Source: Aquimarina muelleri DSM 19832 (lineage in GTDB: Bacteria > Bacteroidota > Bacteroidia > Flavobacteriales > Flavobacteriaceae). From it: DNA of 64,000 nt. Shown piece by piece: positions 18,398 to 26,752 of this stretch (its first letter is position 1; each line of letters starts with the position of its first letter). The translations under genes were made by a program, and so were the position numbers. Where the stretch lies: assembly GCF_000430665.1 (NCBI RefSeq), contig NZ_AUML01000025.1:1-64000 (forward strand). The letters run 5' to 3'. The notes under the pieces were generated by a model, which worked only from the letters and a program-made list of their open reading frames with translations, was not told the DNA's origin and ran no database searches.

Positions 18398-20254
18398 TTA
18401 TTTTAAATCCAGTATCATTGATGTTTTAGCAGGTACACTAAAATCCTCGGTGATGTCTATATTAGAATCAGTAATAATATCGGTCCCTACGCTATAGTTT
18501 TTTATACCTTCTTTGAATCGGGCAACGTCTAATTTTTGATCTTTTAGGCTATTATTAATAATTACCATTACACTTTCTTTGTCATCATACCTAAAGTATA
18601 CATATACATTATCAAAAGGAATAAACTGCAATAGTTTTCCTTTGTGTACAGAGGGTTTATTCTTTCGCCAGTTTAATATTTTCTTGGTAAAGGAGTGATA
18701 TTCTTCTTGATTTATGGTTCTTCCATTTTTTATTTCTGAAGATAAAAATGCATTTTTTGAATCCTCTATCCATCCTCCTGGAAAATCTTTTCGAATATCT
18801 CCATCTCCATTTTTATCCCGATTACCAAGCATTCCTATTTCATCACCATAATACAGTTGCGGAATCCCCCGAGTAGTGCATATTAATGTCATTACCATTT
18901 TATAGACATTACTATTTTCTTGGTATATTTCGTTAATCCTATTGGTATCATGATTTCCTGCAAATACTAGAATATTGTTACTATCTGGATATAAAAAATC
19001 ATTGGTAAAATTATCGTATGCTTTTATCATTCCTTTACTCCATTCACTTTTATCTTCCTTAAACATTTCTATAATAGCATCATGTAATGTAAAATCCATT
19101 ACAGATGGCAAATACGAATTATAATGATCTATAGCTCCTATTTTACTATCTTTTTGCCAATATGCAATTTGAGATTGGTTATGCATCCATACTTCTCCAA
19201 CGATATTAAAGTTTGGATATTCTTCCATAATAGCTTTGGTCCATTTTGCAATTGCTTTTTTATCATTATAAGAGTAGGTATCTACTCTAAAACCATCTAA
19301 ATCCGCATACTCTATCCACCAAATTGCATTTTGTATAATATATTTAAGAAGTAAAGGATTACTTTGGTTCATATCTGGCATTGTCGTATCAAACCATCCA
19401 TCCATACACCCCTTTCTGTCTACTTGCGAGGCATTTTTATCAAACTGAGTAGTCATACGATAGTTACTACGCTTAAAACCTTCTGGCCATTGATGAATCC
19501 AATCTTTGGTTGGCAGGTCTTGTATCATCCAATGTTTAGATCCCCAGTGATTGGTTACATAATCCATAATCAACTTCATATCTAATTTATGCATTTCTGA
19601 AGCTAATCTTCTGTAATCGTTGTTTGTACCATATCTTGGATCTATTCTATACAAATCACTTTGTGCATAGGTATGATAGGAATAGGCTGGTTCATTATCT
19701 TCTAATAATGGGGTGCTCCACAATGCTGTTACCCCTAAGTCCTTTAGATAGCTTAGGTGATCTATTATACCTTTTATATCCCCTCCATGACGACCTCCCG
19801 GATTAGACCTATTTACTTTTTCTGTAGTATTTTTATGAGAATCATTACTCGAATCTCCATTTGCAAATCGATCTGGCATAATTAAATACATCACATCGCT
19901 ACTATCAAAACCTTTTCTTTTAGCTGAATTCTCTTTTCTAATTTTAAATTCATAAGGTTGTGAAAGTACAACTTCACCCTTTTCTTTAAAATTAATCGAA
20001 ACCGTACCTGCCTTCATCCCTTTGGTATCTATAGTGATAAATAAATAATTAGGATTTTCAGTCTTCGTAATTTTGTTAATCGTTATACCATCTATCGCTA
20101 CATCATATTTAGAAAGGTTTTTTCCATAACATAAAATTTGAAGCTCTTTATTATGCATATCGCTCCACCAAAACGGAGGCTCTATTTTTTCTACCTGAGC
20201 TTGACATAAAAAAATGGCGCACCAAAAAAATAGTATAATTAGTTTACATTTCAT
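18398..20254 (-). CDS. susA: SusA-like neopullulanase / cyclomaltodextrinase (GH13)
   Basis: A 618-residue GH13 enzyme with a cleavable signal peptide ending at CQA, so it is probably periplasmic. Residues about 25-110 form the N-terminal beta domain of cyclomaltodextrinase/neopullulanase enzymes, with the start EKIEPPFWWSDM. The catalytic barrel follows: DYVTNHWG (region I), GFRVDTY with D325, GEVW with E354, and GNHDTN with D436. Family members cut maltodextrins, pullulan and cyclodextrins to maltose, panose or glucose. In this locus it would make the disaccharide used by the transporter and maltose phosphorylase. Confidence 0.94.
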   Translation of the reverse strand: MKCKLIILFFWCAIFLCQAQVEKIEPPFWWSDMHNKELQILCYGKNLSKYDVAIDGITINKITKTENPNYLFITIDTKGMKAGTVSINFKEKGEVVLSQPYEFKIRKENSAKRKGFDSSDVMYLIMPDRFANGDSSNDSHKNTTEKVNRSNPGGRHGGDIKGIIDHLSYLKDLGVTALWSTPLLEDNEPAYSYHTYAQSDLYRIDPRYGTNNDYRRLASEMHKLDMKLIMDYVTNHWGSKHWMIQDLPTKDWIHQWPEGFKRSNYRMTTQFDKNASQVDRKGCMDGWFDTTMPDMNQSNPLLLKYIIQNAIWWIEYADLDGFRVDTYSYNDKKAIAKWTKAIMEEYPNFNIVGEVWMHNQSQIAYWQKDSKIGAIDHYNSYLPSVMDFTLHDAIIEMFKEDKSEWSKGMIKAYDNFTNDFLYPDSNNILVFAGNHDTNRINEIYQENSNVYKMVMTLICTTRGIPQLYYGDEIGMLGNRDKNGDGDIRKDFPGGWIEDSKNAFLSSEIKNGRTINQEEYHSFTKKILNWRKNKPSVHKGKLLQFIPFDNVYVYFRYDDKESVMVIINNSLKDQKLDVARFKEGIKNYSVGTDIITDSNIDITEDFSVPAKTSMILDLK

Positions 20255-20403
20255 TTGTTTAAATATTTTTAATCCTTGTGTTATATTTTTAAAGATTTAA
20301 AAAAAATCGCATCGACATGAGTAATTGAATAGTATACCTATTAAAAAAATGTACTAAGTATATGATAAAAAATAAACGATCAAAAATCAAAAGTTTAAGC
20401 ATT

Positions 20404-20463
20404 CCTACTCGTTGTTTTTTGTCATTCCGTTCTTCAACGGAATGACAAATCAACTCATTTCTA
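20404..20463. repeat. Dispersed palindromic repeat family 2, copy A
   Basis: A perfect 14-bp hairpin (20418-20431 with 20436-20449; core GTCATTCCGTT, loop CTTC) is followed by a flank whose reverse complement, ATAGAAATGAGTTGATTTG, matches the left flank of copy B at 36878-36905 with one mismatch in that stretch. The form TGTCATTCCG/CGGAATGACA is that of widespread bacterial REP-like palindromes. It lies between mapA and susA. Confidence 0.7.
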
Positions 20464-20510
20464 TAATTGTGTTATTTTTTATCATTTACAAAAAAAGTGT
20501 AACTATTTTT

Positions 20511-20586
20511 TTGGGCAGAGTAAAAAAACGGAAACTTATCCGTCTTACTATATTTTGACTCTGCCCAACATAAAAATGGGGGGGGC
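20511..20586. repeat. Nested hairpin next to a run of eight G
   Basis: An 11-bp perfect inverted repeat (TTGGGCAGAGT at 20511-20521 with its complement at 20558-20568) encloses a second small hairpin (ACGGA/TCCGT). It is followed by G8 at 20578-20585 and A7. On the minus strand it lies 49 bp past the mapA stop codon, so it may terminate or attenuate the transcript between mapA and susA. It is unlike any other sequence in the window. Confidence 0.6.
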
Positions 20587-20634
20587 AAAAAAATAAACAG
20601 TTACTACTTCTTCTTCCTTAAAATTTTATAAAAG

Positions 20635-22941
20635 CTATACTGTTATAAGATTGTTAGGTGAAATTTTAACTTCTTTACCTTCTACAAAAATTAATAAATC
20701 ACTATTCCCTTCTAAAGTAAAAGAAGTTCCTTCTTGAGATACATTTACTTTGATAATTTGGTTTCTAAAATTAACTTTAAAGGTATACCCTTTCCATTCT
20801 TTAGGGATTTTAGGAGTAAAAGACAAAGTTCCTTTCTTAATTCTAAGCCCTCCAAATCCTTCAACAATGCTCATCCATGTGCCTGCCATACTAGTAATAT
20901 GCAACCCTTCTTCTACTTCTTTATTATAATCATCCAGATCCAGTCTTGATGTTCTTAAATAAAAAGTATATGCTTGATCCATCCTATCTAGTGTAGCTGC
21001 TTGTATACTATGAACACATGGCGAAAGAGAGGATTCATGCACTGTAAAGGGTTCATAAAAATCAAAATGACGTTTTAACTCCTCTTTTGTAAATTGATCT
21101 TCAAACATATAAAACCCTTGCAGTATATCTGCTTGTTTTATATAAGGAGAACGTAATATTCGATCCCAACTCCATTTTTGATTAATAGGTCGTTGAGATT
21201 TATCCAGGTTATCTACTGTAATTAATTCTTTATCTAAAAACCCATCCTGCTGTAAATAAACCTGGTGTTTTTCAGAATATGGAAAATACATTTTATCTGC
21301 TACTTCTAACATAGCTTCCACCTCTTCTTGCGCTATACTAGTTTTTTCTACGATTCGTTCATAATCGCTTTTGTATTCTGTTTTTACTTTAATAATATTC
21401 TGCACACAATACTCTATACACCATTTTGCCAGATAATTGGTATACCAGTTATTATTTACATTATTTTCGTACTCATTAGGGCCTGTAACTCCAAGAATTA
21501 CATACTTATTTTTATCTGTAGAAAAAGTTGCTCTTTGATGCCAAAAGCGAGCAATTGCAATCATTACTTCTAATCCTTTTTCTGGGATATAACTATAATC
21601 GCCGGTATATCTTACATAATTATAGATAGCAAATGTCATTGCTCCGTTACGGTGTATTTCTTCAAAAGTAATTTCCCACTCGTTATGGCATTCTTCTCCA
21701 TTCATGGTAACCATCGGATATAATGCTGCCCCATTAACAAACCCTAGTTTGCTGGCGTTTTCAATAGCTTTATCCAGATGATTATATCGATACGTTAATA
21801 AGTTTCTCGCTACAAGCTGATCTTTTGTTGCCATATAAAATGGAATACAATATGCTTCTGTATCCCAGTAGGTGCTTCCTCCATATTTTTCGCCTGTAAA
21901 CCCTTTGGGTCCAATGTTTAATCTTGCATCTTTACCTAAATACGTTTGGTTTAACTGAAAAATATTAAAACGAATACCTTGCTGTGCTTTTACATCCCCA
22001 TCGATAGTTATATCTGCCATTTCCCAGATTTTGGACCATGCGTTTTTTTGTGAATTTAATAGAACGTCAAACCCTGATTCTGAAGCTTTCCTCAGAATTG
22101 CTGTACTTGCATTCTTTAAATTATCTTCCTCGTGATTTAAGGATACTGTATACCCCCCATACTTTATAATGCTTGTTGTTTTACCTTTAGGAACCTCTAC
22201 ACCATAGTTTAAACTTATAGATGTACCATCCATTTTTACTTTAGGAGATATATCCTTTTGTTCTCCATCTATAAAGATTTCACTTAACATCCCGGTACAC
22301 ACATGAAAGTTGGTTTTCATTGTTTTGGATAAAATGTATGCTTCGTTTTTGTCATGAGCCAGATTATATGTATCCCAAAACTTATCTTCCCAATTAGTGT
22401 CTTCATTAGTAATTCCTGAATCCAAGTAAGGTGCAAATTCAATATTTACATCTTGATTTACAGGAGTTATTTCATATTTAATTACCCCTACTTCATCTAA
22501 ATCCAAGCTCAAAAATCGTGTGGATTTCACCAATACCTCTACCTTATTTTGCAAAACTGCTATAAAAGAACGTTCATACCACCCCTCTTTCATATTTAAT
22601 TCTCTACGGAAATTATTTACAGCTACACATGTATTAAGATCTAATGGTTCTCCACTAATTTTGACTCCTATTCCAATCCAATTTGGAGCATTAAGTACTT
22701 TTGCAAAATACTCTGGATATCCGTTTTTCCACCAGCCTACTCTGGTTTTATCTGGATAATAAACTCCTGCTATATAGCTCCCTTGAAAGGTTGGTCCTGA
22801 GTATGCTTCTTCAAAATTAGCACGTTGTCCCATTGCTCCATTACCTATGCTAAACAAACTTTCTGAAGACTTAACTCTTTCTTTATCAAACCCTTCTTCA
22901 ATAATTGACCAGTTATCTGGTTTTATATAATTCTGATTCAT
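20635..22941 (-). CDS. mapA: Maltose phosphorylase (GH65)
   Basis: A 768-residue GH65 enzyme converting maltose and phosphate to glucose and beta-glucose 1-phosphate. The N-terminal beta domain contains FSIGNGAMGQRA. The helical barrel has YWDTEAYCIPFYMA, then the motif MNGEECHNEWEITFEEIHRN typical of maltose rather than trehalose phosphorylase, and GVTGPNEYEN with general acid E490. There is no signal peptide, so it is cytoplasmic. It is followed on the chromosome by beta-phosphoglucomutase upstream in the same operon. Family and context agree on maltose. Confidence 0.93.
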   Translation of the reverse strand: MNQNYIKPDNWSIIEEGFDKERVKSSESLFSIGNGAMGQRANFEEAYSGPTFQGSYIAGVYYPDKTRVGWWKNGYPEYFAKVLNAPNWIGIGVKISGEPLDLNTCVAVNNFRRELNMKEGWYERSFIAVLQNKVEVLVKSTRFLSLDLDEVGVIKYEITPVNQDVNIEFAPYLDSGITNEDTNWEDKFWDTYNLAHDKNEAYILSKTMKTNFHVCTGMLSEIFIDGEQKDISPKVKMDGTSISLNYGVEVPKGKTTSIIKYGGYTVSLNHEEDNLKNASTAILRKASESGFDVLLNSQKNAWSKIWEMADITIDGDVKAQQGIRFNIFQLNQTYLGKDARLNIGPKGFTGEKYGGSTYWDTEAYCIPFYMATKDQLVARNLLTYRYNHLDKAIENASKLGFVNGAALYPMVTMNGEECHNEWEITFEEIHRNGAMTFAIYNYVRYTGDYSYIPEKGLEVMIAIARFWHQRATFSTDKNKYVILGVTGPNEYENNVNNNWYTNYLAKWCIEYCVQNIIKVKTEYKSDYERIVEKTSIAQEEVEAMLEVADKMYFPYSEKHQVYLQQDGFLDKELITVDNLDKSQRPINQKWSWDRILRSPYIKQADILQGFYMFEDQFTKEELKRHFDFYEPFTVHESSLSPCVHSIQAATLDRMDQAYTFYLRTSRLDLDDYNKEVEEGLHITSMAGTWMSIVEGFGGLRIKKGTLSFTPKIPKEWKGYTFKVNFRNQIIKVNVSQEGTSFTLEGNSDLLIFVEGKEVKISPNNLITV

Positions 22942-23034
22942 TTTTTCTTTATTCGTTTTTAGTTGTTGGATAAAACCAATCTAGAGCATCCTTGTACATG
23001 TATATTAAATTGGCACGCTCTTTTTGCATCGCAA

Positions 23035-23697
23035 CTAAACCTTTTTGGTTATAATCAATTGATTTACAAAATCCTCTCCTATTTCTGTAAAATCTTTAAA
23101 AACATAATCTGCTTCATGTAATATATTTTTATCTCCGATACCAATACTAATCATATCTACGGTATTAGCTGCTTGAACTCCTGCAACCGAATCTTCAAAC
23201 ACTATGCAGTTTTTTGGAGAAACCCCTAATTGTTTTGCTCCTATTAAAAAGACCTCTGGATCTGGTTTTGCTTTAGAAACATTAGTTCCGTCTACGATGG
23301 TATGAAATCTGTTATATAATTTTACTTTTTCTAAAATTGCCCGAGCATTTTTACTTGCAGACCCTAAAGCAATTAACTGTCTTTTAGCTTGTAAATATTC
23401 TAAAACCTTAGGTACATCTGGTAAGATTTCTTTAGTATCCATTTTTGAAATATACTTGAGATATTCTTCATTTTTTTCAGACATTAACTGGGTGAATTTC
23501 TCTTGAGAAATACTTACATTTCCCCATTCTAAAATCTTTTCTAAAGAACGTACTCTACTTACTCCCTTAAGCTGTTCATTTTGCTCATGAGTAAAAGAAA
23601 TCCCTAAACTATTTGCCAAATTTTGCCACGCTAGAAAATGATATTTTGCAGTATCTACTATAACACCGTCTAAATCGAATATAAATCCTTTTTTCAT
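23035..23697 (-). CDS. pgmB: Beta-phosphoglucomutase (HAD)
   Basis: A 220-residue HAD-family enzyme. The motif FDLDGVI at the start gives nucleophile D8 and acid/base D10. The cap helix segment YHFLAWQNLANSLG is typical of beta-phosphoglucomutases. GSASKNA supplies motif II, and KPDPEVFL then FEDSVAGVQAA supply motifs III and IV. It converts the beta-glucose 1-phosphate released by maltose phosphorylase to glucose 6-phosphate. It sits 2 bp behind the transporter gene on the same strand, so the two are almost certainly co-transcribed. Confidence 0.94.
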   Translation of the reverse strand: MKKGFIFDLDGVIVDTAKYHFLAWQNLANSLGISFTHEQNEQLKGVSRVRSLEKILEWGNVSISQEKFTQLMSEKNEEYLKYISKMDTKEILPDVPKVLEYLQAKRQLIALGSASKNARAILEKVKLYNRFHTIVDGTNVSKAKPDPEVFLIGAKQLGVSPKNCIVFEDSVAGVQAANTVDMISIGIGDKNILHEADYVFKDFTEIGEDFVNQLIITKKV

Positions 23698-23699
23698 TA

Positions 23700-25082
23700 T
23701 TATATAGCTTCTTTTGGGTTATAGGTTATCGCATCTTTATTAGTAATCAACACATTGCATAAACCTGCGATGATTAAACTTATTCCGGCAACAATCATTG
23801 CGTTGATCGTTTCGTCTCCAATAAGTTTATATGCAAAATTTACTCCTCCCAAAGCGGCTATGATTTGCGGTATCACAATAAACATATTAAATATCCCCAT
23901 GATGACTCCCATTTTTTTAGGATCTACCGAGCTAGACAACATAGCATAAGGCATCGATAAAATACTGCCCCATGCTAAACCAATTAAGCTAAAAGAAAAG
24001 GTTAGCCATTGTGGCGAAGGAATATAATACATGGATATAAAACCTATTCCTCCCAAAATAAGAGATACCATATGTACCCATTTTCTGTTTATTCTTTTTC
24101 TAGAAGTATAAAATGTGAGTAGTAATGCAAAAGCCATAGAAGATAATCCATAAACTCCCATATATCTACCTACATTATTAGAGGCTTTTTGAAATGCTGT
24201 ATTTGCCGTTTCAAATGCTATTACCGATTCTGGAACATCCATATTATATGCAGATTCTATTGGCACTGGAGTTTTAAATATATGCTCTGTTAGTGCTGGA
24301 TTTGCAAGACTCCACATAGTAAAAAAAGCAAACCAGCTAAAAAACTGAATAAGCCCCAATTTTTTCATGGTAAGTGGCATACTTCCAATATTGTTTAAGA
24401 TATCTGAAACAAATTTGTTTTTTTGTTTTTTTTCTTTTTCAAACTCTTCCATATCTTCTGGGGGATATTCTGAAGTAGTAAATACCGTATAAAGAATACT
24501 AATAAGAAAAACGAGTGCTCCTATAGCAAAAGCTACTTTTACAGACATTGGGACAACTCCTGTAGGAGCTCCATCACTAACCCCCATTTGAGAAATCAGC
24601 CAAGGCAAATTACTTGCTATCCAAGTTCCTATACCAATAATAAGCGTCTGTGTAACGAAACCATAAGATCGTTGAGAATCTGGAAGTTTATCTGCTACTA
24701 ATGCCCGAAAAGGCTCCATCGAAATATTAATAGAAGCATCTAAAATCCATAAAAAACCTGCTGCAATCCATAAAGCCGGAGAATGAGGCACTAAAAACAA
24801 AGCTATAGAACTAAGTATGGCACCAATTAAAAAATAAGGTCTACGACGACCCCATCTTGGGCTCCAGGTACGATCACTAAGATATCCTATAATAGGTTGA
24901 ACTAAAAGACCGGTTAACGGGGCTGCAATCCACAATAAAGGTATGGCATCTTTTTCTGCACCTAAAGTTTGGAAAATTCTAGACATAAATCCGCCTTGCA
25001 ATGCAAAACCGAACTGAATTCCTAAAAAACCGAAACTCATGTTCCAAATTTCCCAGAAACTTAACTTACGCTTCTTCATCAA
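23700..25082 (-). CDS. SLC45-like MFS sugar (maltose) transporter
   Basis: A 460-residue protein with about twelve membrane segments. The loop WSPRWGRRRPYFLIGA after segment 2-3 and the opening SFWEIWNMSFGFLGIQFGF match the SLC45-like sugar:cation symporters of Bacteroidota found in maltose loci. It would carry maltose from the periplasm into the cytoplasm. It is the first gene of the minus-strand operon, with pgmB 2 bp downstream. A structured leader with a TATCTTTG promoter box precedes it. Confidence 0.9.
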   Translation of the reverse strand: MMKKRKLSFWEIWNMSFGFLGIQFGFALQGGFMSRIFQTLGAEKDAIPLLWIAAPLTGLLVQPIIGYLSDRTWSPRWGRRRPYFLIGAILSSIALFLVPHSPALWIAAGFLWILDASINISMEPFRALVADKLPDSQRSYGFVTQTLIIGIGTWIASNLPWLISQMGVSDGAPTGVVPMSVKVAFAIGALVFLISILYTVFTTSEYPPEDMEEFEKEKKQKNKFVSDILNNIGSMPLTMKKLGLIQFFSWFAFFTMWSLANPALTEHIFKTPVPIESAYNMDVPESVIAFETANTAFQKASNNVGRYMGVYGLSSMAFALLLTFYTSRKRINRKWVHMVSLILGGIGFISMYYIPSPQWLTFSFSLIGLAWGSILSMPYAMLSSSVDPKKMGVIMGIFNMFIVIPQIIAALGGVNFAYKLIGDETINAMIVAGISLIIAGLCNVLITNKDAITYNPKEAI

Positions 25083-25214
25083 GTAAATATTTGATTATTA
25101 CTCTGTCTGATAAGCGAAATACTTATCAAAACTTATTTTTATATGTAGAAAGTGAAAATATAAGTTTTGATAGAAGCCAAAGATATTATAATTTTTTAAT
25201 TAAAAAATATCTCT
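25083..25214 (-). promoter_or_regulatory. Promoter and structured leader of the transporter operon
   Basis: On the minus strand TATCTTTG (25185-25178) matches TAnnTTTG. The leader then holds two inverted repeats: a perfect 12-bp one (25125-25136 with 25160-25171, ATCAAAACTTAT) and a 7-bp one (TGATAAG/CTTATCA, 25108-25128). An 18-bp stretch AGAAAGTGAAAATATAAG (25147-25164) recurs exactly in front of susC at 26704-26721. These are candidates for co-regulation of the two divergent sugar operons. Confidence 0.6.
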
Positions 25215-26240
25215 TTATATTTTTTTTGTAGAACTTCTCTGAATCAAACTGGTATCGATGATAACAGTTCTATATTCTTCTGTAGCTGCCTCGTCCCCCT
25301 CTAGTTTATCTATAAGTAATTTTGCCGCTCTTATCCCCATATCTTCTCCATGTTGGCTTATTGTAGTAAGAGTTGGTATAAAATGTTTGGATAAAATACC
25401 ATCGGTAAACCCTACTACAGATATATCATCTGGCACTTTTTTACCTTGTTTATCCAGTACTTTAACTGCTGTAACTGCAAACAATTCATTTACCGCAAAA
25501 ACAGCATCTATATCTTTGTCTTTTAAAAAATCTGAAATTTCTATTTCACAATTATCTATATCTTCTATTTTAAGTATAAGTTCTTCTCTTTCGGGTATAT
25601 CATATGCTCTTAATGCCCTTAGATACCCATTAGTCCTTAGTTTACCTACACTTATATAATCTACTGTGGTAAGTATTGCTATTTTTTTACAGCCAATAGA
25701 AAGCAAGTGATTTGTAGCGGTTTGTGCTCCTTTGGCGTCGTCAATAATGACTTTATCACAAACTACCTCATCAATTATCCTATCAAAAAGTACAACTGGC
25801 ATTCCTTGATTCATGGTTTCTTCTATATGGTGATAATCTTTTTTAAGTTGTGTTTCTTTAGCAACAGATAAAATAAATCCATCTGCGCTTCCACTAGCTA
25901 ACATTTCCAGATTAATAACCTCTTTATCAAAAGAATTATTAGAAGAACATATAATTACATTATAGCCCTGTTCATTTGCTACTTTCTCTACTCCTCCTAT
26001 CACCGTGGTAAAAAAATGATGTACAATTTCAGGAATGATAACACCTATTGTTTTGGTTTTCCTGTTCTTTAGACTTAAAGCTATATTATTAGGTTTATAA
26101 TTATATAACCTGGCAAAAGCTTTTACTTTTTGTCTGGTATCTAAACTTATTTCTGTACTATCTTTTAATGCCTTGGATACTGTAGAGATAGAAACATCGA
26201 GCTCTTTTGCAATATGTTTGAGTGTAATTTTTTGTTTCAT
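25215..26240 (-). CDS. LacI-family transcriptional regulator of the maltodextrin locus
   Basis: A 341-residue regulator. Residues 4-50 form the LacI helix-turn-helix (TLKHIAKELDVSISTVSKAL) and hinge helix. The rest is a periplasmic-binding-protein-like ligand domain (KTIGVIIPEIVHHFF ... SVVGFTDGILS). It lies between the divergent maltodextrin operons, as LacI-type maltose regulators do in Flavobacteriaceae. Its target is probably the perfect palindrome ACGCAAACGTTTGCGT upstream of susC. The effector is unknown but a maltooligosaccharide is the natural guess. It is transcribed from its own promoter, in the same direction as the transporter operon. Confidence 0.93.
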   Translation of the reverse strand: MKQKITLKHIAKELDVSISTVSKALKDSTEISLDTRQKVKAFARLYNYKPNNIALSLKNRKTKTIGVIIPEIVHHFFTTVIGGVEKVANEQGYNVIICSSNNSFDKEVINLEMLASGSADGFILSVAKETQLKKDYHHIEETMNQGMPVVLFDRIIDEVVCDKVIIDDAKGAQTATNHLLSIGCKKIAILTTVDYISVGKLRTNGYLRALRAYDIPEREELILKIEDIDNCEIEISDFLKDKDIDAVFAVNELFAVTAVKVLDKQGKKVPDDISVVGFTDGILSKHFIPTLTTISQHGEDMGIRAAKLLIDKLEGDEAATEEYRTVIIDTSLIQRSSTKKI

Positions 26241-26293
26241 ACGTAAACCTTTTATTTGAATTATTTAGATAGTATCTTTTCTTAAGATGGTTT

Positions 26294-26464
26294 AACCCAG
26301 ATTATGCAATAGAAAATCTATTTCATCTGTGATCTACTGCAAACACTGTCGCCTTGCTTTGTTTTTCACTTTAACCATAGCGATGCTATGCTAAAAGTAA
26401 GAAAACAACAGTGTTCATTGTATCTCAAAGCTTCGTAACGAAGTTCTATTGCATAATCTGGGTT
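26294..26464. repeat. 171-bp palindromic element with exact 21-bp ends (repeat family 1 relative)
   Basis: The ends are a perfect 21-bp inverted repeat (26294-26314 and 26444-26464, core CCCAGATTATGCAATAG). The middle has a central hairpin CATAGC/GCTATG and matching arms, so the whole element can fold on itself. CTTCGTAACGAAG forms another hairpin near the right end. Its reverse complement aligns with the left half of the repeat at 38351 (TAGAACTTCGT, TATAGCATCGCTATG-like core, TTAAA). It looks like a MITE or REP composite without coding capacity, inserted between lacI and susC. Confidence 0.75.
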
Positions 26465-26630
26465 TAATAACAATTATCGCTGAAATTGATATAATTATAC
26501 TTATCAAGATAGCCTTTGGTATAGCTTTTCGCATTTCTCATTTTAATCAAAAGTCAAATTTAAGGGTGAAAATATGCTATATGAACAGAATTATACTTAA
26601 AATTTTAGTGAGACTCTAAAAGTTTTCCAC

Positions 26631-26646
26631 ACGCAAACGTTTGCGT
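26631..26646. promoter_or_regulatory. LacI-type operator palindrome upstream of susC
   Basis: ACGCAAACGTTTGCGT is a perfect 16-bp palindrome with the central CG typical of LacI/GalR-family operators. It lies 107 bp before the susC ATG and next to the divergent lacI gene. It is GC-rich compared with its surroundings, which makes a chance origin unlikely. Confidence 0.8.
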
Positions 26647-26703
26647 AAGATTAGAACTACAACTTAGCAGAAAATTAACACAAAATTTACATACTTTGGT
26701 TGC

Positions 26704-26721
26704 AGAAAGTGAAAATATAAG
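26704..26721 (+). promoter_or_regulatory. 18-bp motif shared with the transporter leader
   Basis: AGAAAGTGAAAATATAAG occurs here, 32 bp before susC, and identically at 25147-25164 in the transporter leader, in opposite orientation relative to the gene. Exact repetition at the two operon starts suggests a common regulatory site or a leader element. Confidence 0.5.
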
Positions 26722-26752
26722 ATTTTAAACAATCAAAAACTAATTTAATTTT

